Of a stretch of DNA of 64,000 nucleotides, positions 1 to 8,463 are shown piece by piece. The translations under genes were made by a program, and so were the position numbers. The stretch's first letter is position 1. The number at the start of each line of letters is the position of its first letter. Under the pieces are notes generated by a model that made no database searches, was not told where the DNA came from, and saw nothing but the letters and a program-made list of their open reading frames with translations. Origin of the DNA: Sphingomonas sp. UBA978 (GTDB taxonomy: Bacteria; Pseudomonadota; Alphaproteobacteria; Sphingomonadales; Sphingomonadaceae); contig NZ_DBBS01000019.1 of NCBI RefSeq assembly GCF_002292295.1, positions 77,318 through 141,317 on the forward strand. The letters run 5' to 3'.

Positions 1-807
1 TCGGCCTATTACGAACACAGCTTCCTCGCCGATTCGATGGGTATCGAGCTGGTCGAGGCGGCCGACCTCGTCGTCGACGACGACCGCGTCTGGATGCGGA
101 CGATCGCCGGGCGCGTGCAGGTCGACGTCATCTATCGGCGGGTCGACGACGACTATCTCGACCCGCTGGTGTTCCGTGCCGATTCGATGCTCGGCGTCCC
201 CGGCCTCATCGCCGCTTATGCGGCGGGCAACGTCGCGATCATCAACGCGCCGGGCAACGGCATCGCCGACGACAAGGCGATCTACAGCTACATGCCCGAA
301 ATCGTGCGCTTCTATTCGGGCGGCGAGGCGAAGCTGCCGAACGTGGAGACGTGGCGCTGCCGCGAACCGCAGGCGTTGCAATATGTCCTCGACAACCTCG
401 ATCAGGTGGTGGTGAAGCTCGTCGACGGATCGGGCGGCTACGGCATGCTGGTCGGTCCGACTGCCAGCCGGCAGGAGATCGAGGATTTCCGCCGCGCGCT
501 GATCGCTGAGCCGCATCGCTATATCGCGCAGCCGACGCTGGCGCTGTCGACGGTGCCGACGCTGGCGGACAGCGGCCTCAGCCCGCGCCACGTCGATTTC
601 CGCCCCTTCGTCCTCACCGGATCGAAGGGGGTGCAGGTCGTGCCGGGCGGGCTGACCCGCGTCGCGCTGAAGGAGGGGTCGCTGGTCGTCAATTCGAGCC
701 AGGGCGGCGGCACCAAGGACAGTTTCGTGCTGATGGCGGAACCCCGCAACCAGAGCCAGAGCCAGACGATCGGCGGGATGACGCAGTCGCAGGGGTTCGG
801 GGCATGA
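1..807 (+). CDS. Circularly permuted ATP-grasp protein (5' end cut off by window)
   Basis: The reading frame is open from the first base, so the N-terminus lies outside the window; 268 residues are visible. It resembles the C-terminal part of the CP_ATPgrasp family (DUF404/DUF407): a DDDYLDPLVFR segment, INAPGNGIADDK, a glycine-rich nucleotide-binding stretch VVKLVDGSGGYGMLVGP, and a DFRPFVL stretch near the end. ATP-grasp enzymes join a carboxylate to an amine through an acyl-phosphate; the substrate of this subfamily is unknown. The stop overlaps the next start (ATGA at 804-807), so it is translationally coupled to the alpha-E protein. Family assignment is firm; function is not. Confidence 0.88.
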   Translation, partial: SAYYEHSFLADSMGIELVEAADLVVDDDRVWMRTIAGRVQVDVIYRRVDDDYLDPLVFRADSMLGVPGLIAAYAAGNVAIINAPGNGIADDKAIYSYMPEIVRFYSGGEAKLPNVETWRCREPQALQYVLDNLDQVVVKLVDGSGGYGMLVGPTASRQEIEDFRRALIAEPHRYIAQPTLALSTVPTLADSGLSPRHVDFRPFVLTGSKGVQVVPGGLTRVALKEGSLVVNSSQGGGTKDSFVLMAEPRNQSQSQTIGGMTQSQGFGA

Positions 808-1742
808 TGCTCTCGCGCACCGCCTCCTCGCTCTACTGGCTGGGGCGCTACATCGAACGCGCCGATTTCTTCGCGCGGCTGATCGAGGCAACCGTGCGCT
901 TCGACGTGATGTCGTCGCGCCCGGCGGGCGAGGTGGCGTGGTCGTCGGCGCTGGCGGTCACCGATACGGAGGCGGACTTCCTCGCCAGCGGCGGCGCGAT
1001 GACGCAGACCGACGTGGTCCGCTTCCTCACCGTCGACACCAGCCATCCCGGTTCGCTGATTCGCTGTCTCGACCGCGCGCGCAACAATGCCAAGGCGGTG
1101 CGCACCGCGCTCAGCCGCGAGGCATGGACCGCGATCAACCGCGCGTGGCTGGTGTTCGAGAATCGCGGGCAGGTCGGCGACACGCAGGCGACGCTCAGCC
1201 TCGTCGAATCGGTCAAGAACGAGACGCGCGGCTTCGAGGGTGCGGTCCACCAGATGCTGCGCAACCAGTCGCACTGGTTCATCCGCCTGGGGCAGGCGGT
1301 CGAGCGCGCCGACAACACCGCGCGGCTGCTCGACGTCAAATACCATATCCTGCTGCCCGAGGGGGAAGTGGTCGGCGGCGTCGTCGATCGCGACCAGTGG
1401 ACGACGATCCTGCAGGTCGTCTCGGCGGTGACCGCCTATCGCTGGCTCTATTCGGACGGGCTGACCCCGGCGAACGTCATCGACCTGCTGATCGCCAGCC
1501 GCGAACTGCCGCGCAGCCTCGTCGCCTCGGCGGAGATCACGGTCGACATCCTCGGCCTGCTCGCCGAGCGCACCGGCAGCCATGGCGAGGCGGACCGGAT
1601 GGCGCGGATGCGCGCCGCGCGGCTTGGCAAGACGCGGTCGGGCGAGGTGATCGCCAGCGGCCTGCACCAGTATCTGCAGGCGTTCATCCGCGAAAACGGC
1701 CAACTGCACGAGGCGATCGGTCGCCAGTTCAGGTTCGGCTGA
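804..1742 (+). CDS. Alpha-E domain protein (DUF403)
   Basis: A 312-residue protein beginning MMLSRTASSLYWLGRYIERAD, the hallmark opening of the alpha-E family, an all-helical domain with no assigned activity. A second arginine-rich helix with similar spacing (WFIRLGQAVERADNTARLLD) lies near residue 160. No signal peptide or membrane segment is seen. Alpha-E proteins nearly always sit beside a CP-ATP-grasp protein and a transglutaminase-like protein, as here. They have been proposed from comparative genomics to act together in making or modifying peptide-like molecules. The start overlaps the upstream stop by 4 bp and the next gene starts 16 bp downstream, so the three genes form one operon. 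Confidence 0.9.
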   Translation: MMLSRTASSLYWLGRYIERADFFARLIEATVRFDVMSSRPAGEVAWSSALAVTDTEADFLASGGAMTQTDVVRFLTVDTSHPGSLIRCLDRARNNAKAVRTALSREAWTAINRAWLVFENRGQVGDTQATLSLVESVKNETRGFEGAVHQMLRNQSHWFIRLGQAVERADNTARLLDVKYHILLPEGEVVGGVVDRDQWTTILQVVSAVTAYRWLYSDGLTPANVIDLLIASRELPRSLVASAEITVDILGLLAERTGSHGEADRMARMRAARLGKTRSGEVIASGLHQYLQAFIRENGQLHEAIGRQFRFG

Positions 1743-1758
1743 TGCGCCAGTCCTTCGC

Positions 1759-2562
1759 ATGAGACTCTCGATCGATCACCGCACCGTCTATCGGTTCAGC
1801 GAGCCGCAGAGCCGGCTGGTACAGATGCTGCGCATGACGCCGGAGGCAAGCCACGACCAGACGGTCGCGCGCTGGCGGATCGACGTCGATTGCGACGCGA
1901 CGATGCGGCGCGGGCGCGACGGTTTCGGGAATGCGGTGACGATGCTCTATTGCGAGGGGCCGATCGCCGATATCGAGATCGCGGTGCGCGGCGAGGTACT
2001 GACCAGCCATTCCGACGGCGTCGTCCGCGGCGTCGCCGAGGTGCTGCCGCCCGCGGTGTTCCTGCGCGCGACCGAGGCGACGCCGCGCGATCCCGCCATC
2101 GCCGCCTTCGCGGTCGAGGCGAGCGCCGGCGCGACCGGCCCGATCGGCATGCTGCACCGGCTCAACCGGGCGTTCAACGGCCGTTTCGGGCTCGACCGGG
2201 TCCGCCCCGAACCGGGCCTCAGCGCCGCGGACGCGTTTCTGAAGCCGACCGCGACGTCGCGCGATCTGGCGCAGATGTTCGTGGTCGCGTCGCGCTCGCT
2301 CGGCATCCCGGCGCGCTACGTGTCGGGGTACAGCATCGTCGAGGGATCGCTGCGGCCGACGCCGCACGGCTGGGCGGAGGCGCATGTCGACGGGCTCGGC
2401 TGGGTCGGCTTCGATCCCTGCACCGGCCGTTCGCCGCAGGAGGAGAGCGTGCGCGTCGCCGCCGCGCTCGACGCCTCGGGCGCCGCCCCGGTCGCCGGAT
2501 CGCGCCTCGGCGAGGGCGAGGAGGAGATGGACGTCGCGGTAAAGGTGTCGGCGGCGCAATAG
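1759..2562 (+). CDS. Transglutaminase-like protein with Ser in place of catalytic Cys
   Basis: 267 residues. An N-terminal beta domain (opening MRLSIDHRTVYRFSEP, as in the bacterial transglutaminase N-terminal domain) is followed by a transglutaminase core from about residue 145. The His and Asp of the usual Cys-His-Asp triad are present as H203 (PHGWAEAHV) and D219 (WVGFDPCTG). The segment that normally reads GVCQDFAH reads TATSRDLAQ here, so the nucleophile position is S167. ARYVSGY after it is typical of the family. The C-terminal tail is acidic. It is the third gene of the ATP-grasp/alpha-E operon. It may be a non-catalytic or altered-activity member; family membership is certain, activity is not. 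Confidence 0.88.
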   Translation: MRLSIDHRTVYRFSEPQSRLVQMLRMTPEASHDQTVARWRIDVDCDATMRRGRDGFGNAVTMLYCEGPIADIEIAVRGEVLTSHSDGVVRGVAEVLPPAVFLRATEATPRDPAIAAFAVEASAGATGPIGMLHRLNRAFNGRFGLDRVRPEPGLSAADAFLKPTATSRDLAQMFVVASRSLGIPARYVSGYSIVEGSLRPTPHGWAEAHVDGLGWVGFDPCTGRSPQEESVRVAAALDASGAAPVAGSRLGEGEEEMDVAVKVSAAQ

Positions 2563-2648
2563 CCGGAAAACTAAACTTGGTTCGCCAAGGCACTGCCGTC
2601 GTACCGGATCGTTGAGGGGGGTAAGCATCCTCCGACGCGAGTACCCCC

Positions 2649-4736
2649 ATGACCGATACCAAAGCCCTGAACGCCGGCAACGGCGGCGAGACGCATCAGG
2701 TCACCGACGCCGATCACCCGGTGCTGACCACCAACCACGGCACGCCGATCGCGGACAACCAGAACCAGCTCAAGGCGGGTGCGCGCGGCCCCGTCCTGCT
2801 CGAGGACGAGATCTATCGCGAGAAGATCAACCATTTCGATCACGAGCGCATCCCGGAGCGGATCGTCCACGCCCGCGGCTCGGCCGCGCACGGCTATTTC
2901 GAATGCACCGAGAGCCTCGCCGATATCACCGTCGCCGACCTGTTCCAGAAGAAGGGGCAGCGGACCGAGGTGTTCACCCGCTTCTCGACCGTCGCCGGCG
3001 GCGCGGGCTCGGTCGACACGCCGCGCGACGTGCGCGGCTTCGCGGTCAAATTCTACACGCGGCAGGGCAATTGGGATCTCGTCGGCAACAACATCCCGGT
3101 GTTCTTCATCCAGGATGCGATCAAGTTCCCCGACCTGATCCATGCCGCCAAGATGGAGGCCGACCGCGGCTATCCGCAGGCGGCGACCGCGCACGACACC
3201 TTCTGGGACTTCATCAGCCTGATGCCGGAATCGACGCACATGATTATGTGGGCGATGTCGGACCGCACGCTGCCGCGCACCTTCGCCAATATGGAAGGGT
3301 TTGGCGTCCACACCTTCCGCTTCATCAACAAGGAGGGGAAGAGTACCTTCGTCAAGTTCCACTGGAAGCCGAAGGCGGGCCTCGCCTCGACGATCTGGGA
3401 CGAGACGGTCAAGATCGCCGGCGCCGATCCCGACTTCCAGCGCCGCAACCTGTTCGAGAGCATCGATCGCGGCGACTTCCCGACCTGGGAGCTGGGCGTC
3501 CAGCTGTTCGACGAGGACTTCGCCAACAGCCAGCCCTATGACGTGCTCGACGCGACCAAGATCATCCCCGAGGAAGTGCTGCCGGTGAAGATCGTCGGGC
3601 GGATGGTGCTCGATCGCTATCCCGACAATTTCTTCGCGGAAACCGAACAGGCAGCGTTCGTGCCGAGCCATGTCGTTCCCGGCATCGGCTTCTCCAACGA
3701 TCCGCTGCTGCAGGGCCGGCTGTTCAGCTACACCGACACGCAGCTGTCGCGCCTCGGCTCGGTCAACTTCCACCAGCTGCCGATCAACGCCGCCAAGGGT
3801 CGCGCCGCAGCGGCGGGCTGTCCGTTCCTGAACCAGCAGCGCGACGGCCATATGCAGATGGCGGTGCCCAAGGGCCGCGCCAATTACGAACCGAACAGCC
3901 TCGCCAAAGCGGGCGAAGAGGCTGGCGCGCGCGAGGATCCGGAGGGCGGCTACAAGACCTTCCCGTCCGAGGAGCAGGGCCAGAAGCTGCGCATCCGCCC
4001 CGAAAGCTTCGCCGATCACTACAGCCAGGCGCGGCTGTTCTTCCGCTCGATGGACCCGGCGGAGCAGGCGCATATCGCGTCCGCCCTCGTGTTCGAACTG
4101 TCCAAGGTCAGCCTCGAACACATCCGCGTCGCGGTGATGGCGAACCTGCGCAACGTCGATGAAACGCTGGCGCAGCGCGTCGCCGACGGGCTGGCGATGG
4201 ACCTGCCCGCGGCGTCGCCGACCGCCGCACCGGTGCTCGACATGGACCCGTCACCCGCGCTGCGGATCATCCGCGGGCCTCTGGAGAAGCACATGCTCGA
4301 GGGTCGCACCGTCGGCATCCTGTTCGCCGACGGCACCGACGCCGGTGAACTCAATGCGGTGAAGGACGCGGTAAAGGCCGCCGGCGGCACCCCGCTGACG
4401 ATCGCGCCCAAGGTCGGCAAGGTGCCGCTGTCGGACGGGTCGTCGGTCGCGGCGGACGCACAATTGTTCGGCCAGCCCTCGGTCACCGTCGATGCCTGTG
4501 CGGTGATCCTGTCGAAGGAGGCCTGTGCGAAGCTGGTGAAGGAGGGCGCTGCGGTCCAATGGGTCATGGACGCCTTCGGTCACCTCAAGGCGATCGGCCA
4601 CAATGCCGCCGCCAAGCCGCTGCTCGACAAGGCGGGCGTCGAGCCGGACGAAGGGGTTACCGACCTCAAGGGCTTCGTCGAGGCGGCGAAGCAGCGCTAT
4701 TGGGACCGCGAGCCGAACGTCCGCACCCTGGCATAA
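2649..4736 (+). CDS. katE: Large-subunit catalase (HPII type)
   Basis: Decomposes hydrogen peroxide to water and oxygen in the cytoplasm. The 695 residues fit the clade-2 large catalases, about 200 residues longer than small-subunit enzymes. Visible landmarks are catalytic H74 (RIVHARGSAAHGYFE), N147 (LVGNNIPVFF), the RFSTVAGGAGS heme-pocket segment and the proximal heme ligand Y361 (RLFSYTDTQLSRLG). After about residue 540 comes the extra flavodoxin/GATase-like C-terminal domain (RTVGILFADGTDAGEL). No good Shine-Dalgarno sequence sits close to the ATG; a GAGGGGGG run lies about 30 bases upstream. It is transcribed alone. An inverted repeat follows the stop and may end transcription. Confidence 0.96.
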   Translation: MTDTKALNAGNGGETHQVTDADHPVLTTNHGTPIADNQNQLKAGARGPVLLEDEIYREKINHFDHERIPERIVHARGSAAHGYFECTESLADITVADLFQKKGQRTEVFTRFSTVAGGAGSVDTPRDVRGFAVKFYTRQGNWDLVGNNIPVFFIQDAIKFPDLIHAAKMEADRGYPQAATAHDTFWDFISLMPESTHMIMWAMSDRTLPRTFANMEGFGVHTFRFINKEGKSTFVKFHWKPKAGLASTIWDETVKIAGADPDFQRRNLFESIDRGDFPTWELGVQLFDEDFANSQPYDVLDATKIIPEEVLPVKIVGRMVLDRYPDNFFAETEQAAFVPSHVVPGIGFSNDPLLQGRLFSYTDTQLSRLGSVNFHQLPINAAKGRAAAAGCPFLNQQRDGHMQMAVPKGRANYEPNSLAKAGEEAGAREDPEGGYKTFPSEEQGQKLRIRPESFADHYSQARLFFRSMDPAEQAHIASALVFELSKVSLEHIRVAVMANLRNVDETLAQRVADGLAMDLPAASPTAAPVLDMDPSPALRIIRGPLEKHMLEGRTVGILFADGTDAGELNAVKDAVKAAGGTPLTIAPKVGKVPLSDGSSVAADAQLFGQPSVTVDACAVILSKEACAKLVKEGAAVQWVMDAFGHLKAIGHNAAAKPLLDKAGVEPDEGVTDLKGFVEAAKQRYWDREPNVRTLA

Positions 4737-4745
4737 CCTCCGGCC

Positions 4746-4771
4746 GTCACCCCGGCCCGGTCCGGGGTGAC
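4746..4771. terminator. Perfect 10-bp inverted repeat after katE
   Basis: GTCACCCCGG and CCGGGGTGAC pair perfectly around a 6-base loop (CCCGGT), 10 bases after the katE stop. There is no T-run on the + strand, so it is either a Rho-assisted terminator or a copy of a GC-rich intergenic repeat (compare 57509-57602, which has a similar GTCATCCCCG core). Confidence 0.5.
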
Positions 4772-4822
4772 GCCACCCGAGCATTAACCCTATCATAAGC
4801 CGCCCCCGCTACGCCGCATAGC

Positions 4823-5815
4823 GTGGGGCGGCTTCGTATTTCCTCTTCAGGGCAGGTGGCCCTTGCGGCGGCGCTGTTCGCCGCATCGTCCTGCGTTCCG
4901 CCGCGCGGGCAGGCGACCCGCGTGGGGCAGGCCGTGCCCCCGCCGACGCCGCGCCAGCTGCTCCGCGACCTCGCGCTCGACGTTCCCGGCGACCTGCCGG
5001 GGCTCGCCGGTCTGCCGGCCTCGCTGCGCGCCAAGGTCGACGACGATGCCGCACCGGCGCTCGCCGCCGCGGCGCCGCCGTTTCTCGCGCAGATGCAAAG
5101 CCAGAGCGATGCCGAACGCGCGACCGAATGCCTGACCGCGGCGGTCTATTACGAGGCACGGTCGGAATCGGTGGACGGACAGCGCGCGGTGGCGCAGGTC
5201 GTGCTCAATCGCGTGCGCGATCGCGCCTTCCCGCACAGCGTCTGCGGCGTCGTCTTCCAGGGTTCGAACCGCCGTACCGGCTGCCAGTTCTCCTTCACCT
5301 GCGACGGGTCGATGGCCTATCGCCGCGATCCGGCCTCATGGGCGCGCGCGCAGCTGGTCGCGCAGGCGGCGCTGGCGGGCAGCGTCTATGCGCCGGTCGG
5401 TGGCGCGACCTTCTATCACACCAGCGCGATCCTGCCGTGGTGGGCGTCCAGCCTCGCGCGGATCGGGTCGGTCGGCGCGCATATCTTCTATCGCTGGCGT
5501 GGCGCGATGGAGGGGGCGCTGAGCTTCCGCGCCGCTTATGCCGGGGTCGAACCCGGTGCGGCAACGTTTGCGCCCGGCGATTCCGCCGTGCAGACCGCCG
5601 CGCTCTATCGCGACAGCAGCGCCGATGGCGGGGTCAACGTCCACCGCGGCAAAATGACGCCAGTGGCCGCCAGCGCCGACGCGCCGACCGCGGTTGCCGT
5701 CCGCCCTGCGCGGATGACGATGGTGTCGGGCGTGCGCGTCCATCTGGGGGCGGAGGCGCCGCGGACGATCGTCACCGACGGCGCGACGATCGGCGAGGAA
5801 ACCGATCCGACCTGA
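4823..5815 (+). CDS. SleB-type cell-wall hydrolase, probable lipoprotein
   Basis: 330 residues from a GTG start. A short N-terminal hydrophobic stretch ends in AASSC, a plausible lipobox with Cys at residue 20, so the protein is probably exported and lipid-anchored. Residues about 95-230 match the hydrolase_2/SleB family (CLTAAVYYEARSESVDGQ, VAQVVLNRVRD, FSFTCDGS, GATFYHT), lytic enzymes that cut the glycan of peptidoglycan; the glutamate in YYEARSE is the expected catalytic acid. The roughly 100-residue C-terminal tail is unassigned. The GTG was chosen because the hydrophobic signal follows at once, but there is no clear ribosome site and the start could differ. Confidence 0.85.
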   Translation: MGRLRISSSGQVALAAALFAASSCVPPRGQATRVGQAVPPPTPRQLLRDLALDVPGDLPGLAGLPASLRAKVDDDAAPALAAAAPPFLAQMQSQSDAERATECLTAAVYYEARSESVDGQRAVAQVVLNRVRDRAFPHSVCGVVFQGSNRRTGCQFSFTCDGSMAYRRDPASWARAQLVAQAALAGSVYAPVGGATFYHTSAILPWWASSLARIGSVGAHIFYRWRGAMEGALSFRAAYAGVEPGAATFAPGDSAVQTAALYRDSSADGGVNVHRGKMTPVAASADAPTAVAVRPARMTMVSGVRVHLGAEAPRTIVTDGATIGEETDPT

Positions 5816-5821
5816 GCCGGT

Positions 5822-6616
5822 TCAGGCCGTGAGTTCGACCCGGCGGATCGCCGGCGCCGGCGCGTCCTCATCCTCGACGAAGGGGCGCCAGCCGCTCGGG
5901 CCGAGCACTTCCAGCGGCCGATAACGGGTCTTGTACGCCATCCGTGCCGACCCCTTCACCCAATAGCCGAGATAGACATAGGGCAGGCCGGCGGCGCGGG
6001 CGCGGGTGATGTGATCCATGATGATGACGTTGCCCAATCCGGGCCGTGCGTCGGCGCCGCCATCGTCGTCGGGGGCGAAGAAGCTGTAGATCATCGACAG
6101 CCCGTCCGCCTGACGATCGGTCAGGCAGGCACCGACCAGCCGCCCGCGCCCGCCGTCGGTCGACCGGGTGCGATATTCGAGGATCATCGAATCGACCGGC
6201 GAATGCTCGACCATGTCGGCGTAATCGTCCTCGTCCATCCCCGCCATGCCACCGCCGGGGTGACGCGCCGCCAGATAGCGGCGGAGCAGCTGGAACTGTT
6301 CGTCCGTCGCCCAGGGGCGGCAGGCGGTGACCTCGAGGTCGTCGTTGCGGCGGAGCAGTTTGCGCTGCGTCGCATTGGGGGCGAACTGCTGGGTGACGAC
6401 GCGCACCGACACGCAGGCGGCGCAGCCCGCGCAGGACGGGCGATAGGCGACGCCCTGCGACCGGCGGAACCCGATCCGCCCGAGCGCGTCGTTGAGCTCG
6501 GTCGCATGCGGGCCGCTGAGTTCGGTGAACACCTTCCGCTCCTGCCGCCCGGGCAGATAGGGGCAGGGGGCGGGCGTGGTGACGAAGAAGCGCGGGAAAC
6601 GAAATGGCGCGGTCAC
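5822..6616 (-). CDS. bpt: Aspartate/glutamate leucyltransferase / arginyltransferase (Bpt/Ate family)
   Basis: Transfers an amino acid from aminoacyl-tRNA to the N-terminal acidic residue of proteins, marking them for ClpAP degradation (N-degron pathway). The start is a GTG giving MTAPFRFPRFFVTTPAPCPYLPGR, preceded by GGAGGA at 9-base spacing; the frame stays open for another 199 codons upstream but that part has no family resemblance. The length of 264 residues is normal. Family landmarks are the N-terminal cysteines (PCPYLPG; YRPSCAGCAACVSVRV) and the GNAT-like C-terminal half (YLGYWVKGSARMAYKTRYRPLE). It converges with the upstream hydrolase gene, with 6 bases between the stops. Leucyl versus arginyl specificity cannot be read from sequence; Bpt is likelier for bacteria. 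Confidence 0.92.
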   Translation of the reverse strand: MTAPFRFPRFFVTTPAPCPYLPGRQERKVFTELSGPHATELNDALGRIGFRRSQGVAYRPSCAGCAACVSVRVVTQQFAPNATQRKLLRRNDDLEVTACRPWATDEQFQLLRRYLAARHPGGGMAGMDEDDYADMVEHSPVDSMILEYRTRSTDGGRGRLVGACLTDRQADGLSMIYSFFAPDDDGGADARPGLGNVIIMDHITRARAAGLPYVYLGYWVKGSARMAYKTRYRPLEVLGPSGWRPFVEDEDAPAPAIRRVELTA

Positions 6617-6838
6617 CGCCGGCAGTCCTCCAGAAACAGGGGCGATCCGCGACGCGGCGCCAGCGACATATGAATAAGCGGATGCGGTCTGAAAAGCGGC
6701 ATTCCGGCCAAAGAGAGTTAATCTCGTGCATGGGATGTTGATCGGTGCGGTCATGGCCCCGAATCGGGACGATGTTGCATTGCAGGAACAAATGGTCGAA
6801 AAGAACGTTTCCGCAGTCCAATTAGGTGGGAATTGTAT

Positions 6839-7090
6839 ATGAAGAAAATCGCAGGTTCCATTGCTGCGCTCGCTATGACCGTTGCGCCGCTGGCGGCTAC
6901 GCCGGCGTTCGCAGCGCCTGCCAACCCGGCGGCGTCGCTGTCGGTGGCCAAGTCGGTTCGCGCGAGCGCACCGTCGGCCAAGAAGAACAACCTCGCCGGC
7001 GGTGGCCTGCTGGCCGCGCTGATCGCTGCTGGCGTCGTCGCCATCGGCGTCGTCGCGATCGTGCAGGACGGTGACTCGGACAGCAACTAA
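6839..7090 (+). CDS. Small exported or membrane protein, unknown function
   Basis: 83 residues. The ATG at 6839 has AGGTGGG upstream; a TTG two codons earlier is less likely. The sequence MKKIAGSIAALAMTVAPLAATPAFAAPA is a textbook signal peptide with an AFA-AP cleavage site. It is followed by an Ala/Ser/Lys linker, a glycine-alanine-valine membrane segment (about residues 52-74) and an acidic tail (DGDSDSN). A strong hairpin terminator follows the stop, so it is a single-gene unit. I do not recognise a named family. A short anchored periplasmic protein is all that can be inferred. Confidence 0.75.
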   Translation: MKKIAGSIAALAMTVAPLAATPAFAAPANPAASLSVAKSVRASAPSAKKNNLAGGGLLAALIAAGVVAIGVVAIVQDGDSDSN

Positions 7091-7110
7091 GCTGTTCTGA
7101 CATCGTTTCG

Positions 7111-7144
7111 AACGGGGGCTGCGCGCAAGCGTGGCCCCCGTTTT
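7111..7144 (+). terminator. Rho-independent terminator of the small membrane protein gene
   Basis: AACGGGGGC at 7111-7119 pairs with GCCCCCGTT at 7134-7142 (9 bp) and is followed by further T residues (TTTTCGTT). The spacing to the stop at 7090 is 20 bases. This is a typical intrinsic terminator. Confidence 0.8.
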
Positions 7145-7175
7145 CGTTCGGGCGTTCCCGTAGACGCGCCGTGGT

Positions 7176-8420
7176 TTACGCCTGCTCGACCATGCTGGTC
7201 TCGTAGCCGCCATCGCGCAGCGCGGCGATCAGCCGGTTGAGGTGATCGCGATCGCGCGCCTCGCATTCGATATCGGTGACCAGCCCCTTCGCCGGCAGCG
7301 AGGTGAAAATGCGCTGGTGATAGATTTCGATGATGTTGACGCGCTGCTGGTCGAATATCCGCGCGACGTTGAACAGGGCGCCGGGCTGGTCGCGCAGCCG
7401 CACGCGCAGCCGCGCGAGGCGGCCGGAACGGGCAAGGTCGCGCAGCAGCACGTTGGCGAGCAGCCGCGTGTCGATATTGCCGCCGCACAGCACGATGCCG
7501 ACGGTACGACCCCGGAATCGCTCCGGATAGGCCATCAACGCGGCGAGGCCGGCGGCTCCTGCGCCCTCAACCACCGTCTTCTCGATCTGGAGCAGCAGGC
7601 TGACCGCTTCCTCGAGGTTGCGTTCGCCGACCAGCACGATGTCGTCGACCAGATCGGCGATGATGCCGCTGGTGATCCCGCCCGGCTCCTTGACCGCGAT
7701 CCCCTCCGCCAGCGTATCGCCGGCGCAGGGCAGGTTGGTGCCCCGGATCCGGTTGTACATCGACGGGAACAGCTCGGCCTGCACGCCGACGATCTCGATC
7801 GGATGATCCGCCGCGCGCGCGACGACGGCGGTGCCGGAGATCAGGCCGCCGCCGCCGATCGGGATCAGCAGCGTGTCGAGGCCGGGCACGTCCTCCAGCA
7901 TCTCGATCGCCGCGGTGCCCTGTCCGGCAATGACGCGCGGATCGTCGAACGGATGGACGAAGGTATAGCCGCACTCGGCCTCCAGCACGCGGGCATGGGC
8001 ATAGGCGGCGTCGAACGTCTCGCCTTCCAGCACCACCTTCGCCTTGTGGCCTTCGGTCTGCGTCACCTTCACCGTCGGCGTGGTGCGCGGCATGACGATC
8101 GTCGCAGGGATGCCGAGCCGGTTGGCATGATAGGCGAGGCCCTGCGCATGATTGCCCGCCGATGCGGCGATCACGCCCTTGGCGCGCGCCTCGGGCGACA
8201 GCTGCAGCAGCGTGTTGAGCGCGCCGCGCTCTTTATAGGCGGCGGTGAACTGCAGGTTTTCGAACTTCAGATACACCGTCGCGCCGGTCATGTCGCTCAG
8301 CGTCTTGCTGACGAGGGTCGGCGTGCGCACGATCGCGTCGCGGATGCGCGCATGGGCGGCGCGGACGTCGTCGATGGTGACGGGGATGGCGGAGGATGCT
8401 GCGGCGTGTTTGGTGGCCAT
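7176..8420 (-). CDS. ilvA: Threonine ammonia-lyase (threonine dehydratase) with ACT domain
   Basis: PLP enzyme that deaminates threonine to 2-oxobutanoate, the first step towards isoleucine (or threonine catabolism). 414 residues: a fold-type II PLP domain with Schiff-base lysine K63 (ENLQFTAAYKERGALN), ASAGNHAQGLAYHA, and the phosphate loop GGGGLISG near residue 190. A C-terminal ACT-like regulatory domain (about residues 335-410; LRVRLRDQPGALFNVARIF) suggests allosteric control. The length matches the one-ACT-domain class rather than the 500-residue E. coli IlvA, so a catabolic (TdcB-like) role is possible. It is divergent from the amidohydrolase gene at 8464. Confidence 0.92.
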   Translation of the reverse strand: MATKHAAASSAIPVTIDDVRAAHARIRDAIVRTPTLVSKTLSDMTGATVYLKFENLQFTAAYKERGALNTLLQLSPEARAKGVIAASAGNHAQGLAYHANRLGIPATIVMPRTTPTVKVTQTEGHKAKVVLEGETFDAAYAHARVLEAECGYTFVHPFDDPRVIAGQGTAAIEMLEDVPGLDTLLIPIGGGGLISGTAVVARAADHPIEIVGVQAELFPSMYNRIRGTNLPCAGDTLAEGIAVKEPGGITSGIIADLVDDIVLVGERNLEEAVSLLLQIEKTVVEGAGAAGLAALMAYPERFRGRTVGIVLCGGNIDTRLLANVLLRDLARSGRLARLRVRLRDQPGALFNVARIFDQQRVNIIEIYHQRIFTSLPAKGLVTDIECEARDRDHLNRLIAALRDGGYETSMVEQA

Positions 8421-8463
8421 GGCCAGCCGCTAGACCATCTGGTGCGACGGGGGAACACCGCTT

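Noticed and set aside
4790..4806. CtrA half-site (ATTAACCC) before the cell-wall hydrolase gene
   Set aside because: The second half (TTAA at 7-base spacing) is missing; it reads ATCATAAG, so a CtrA site is not supported.
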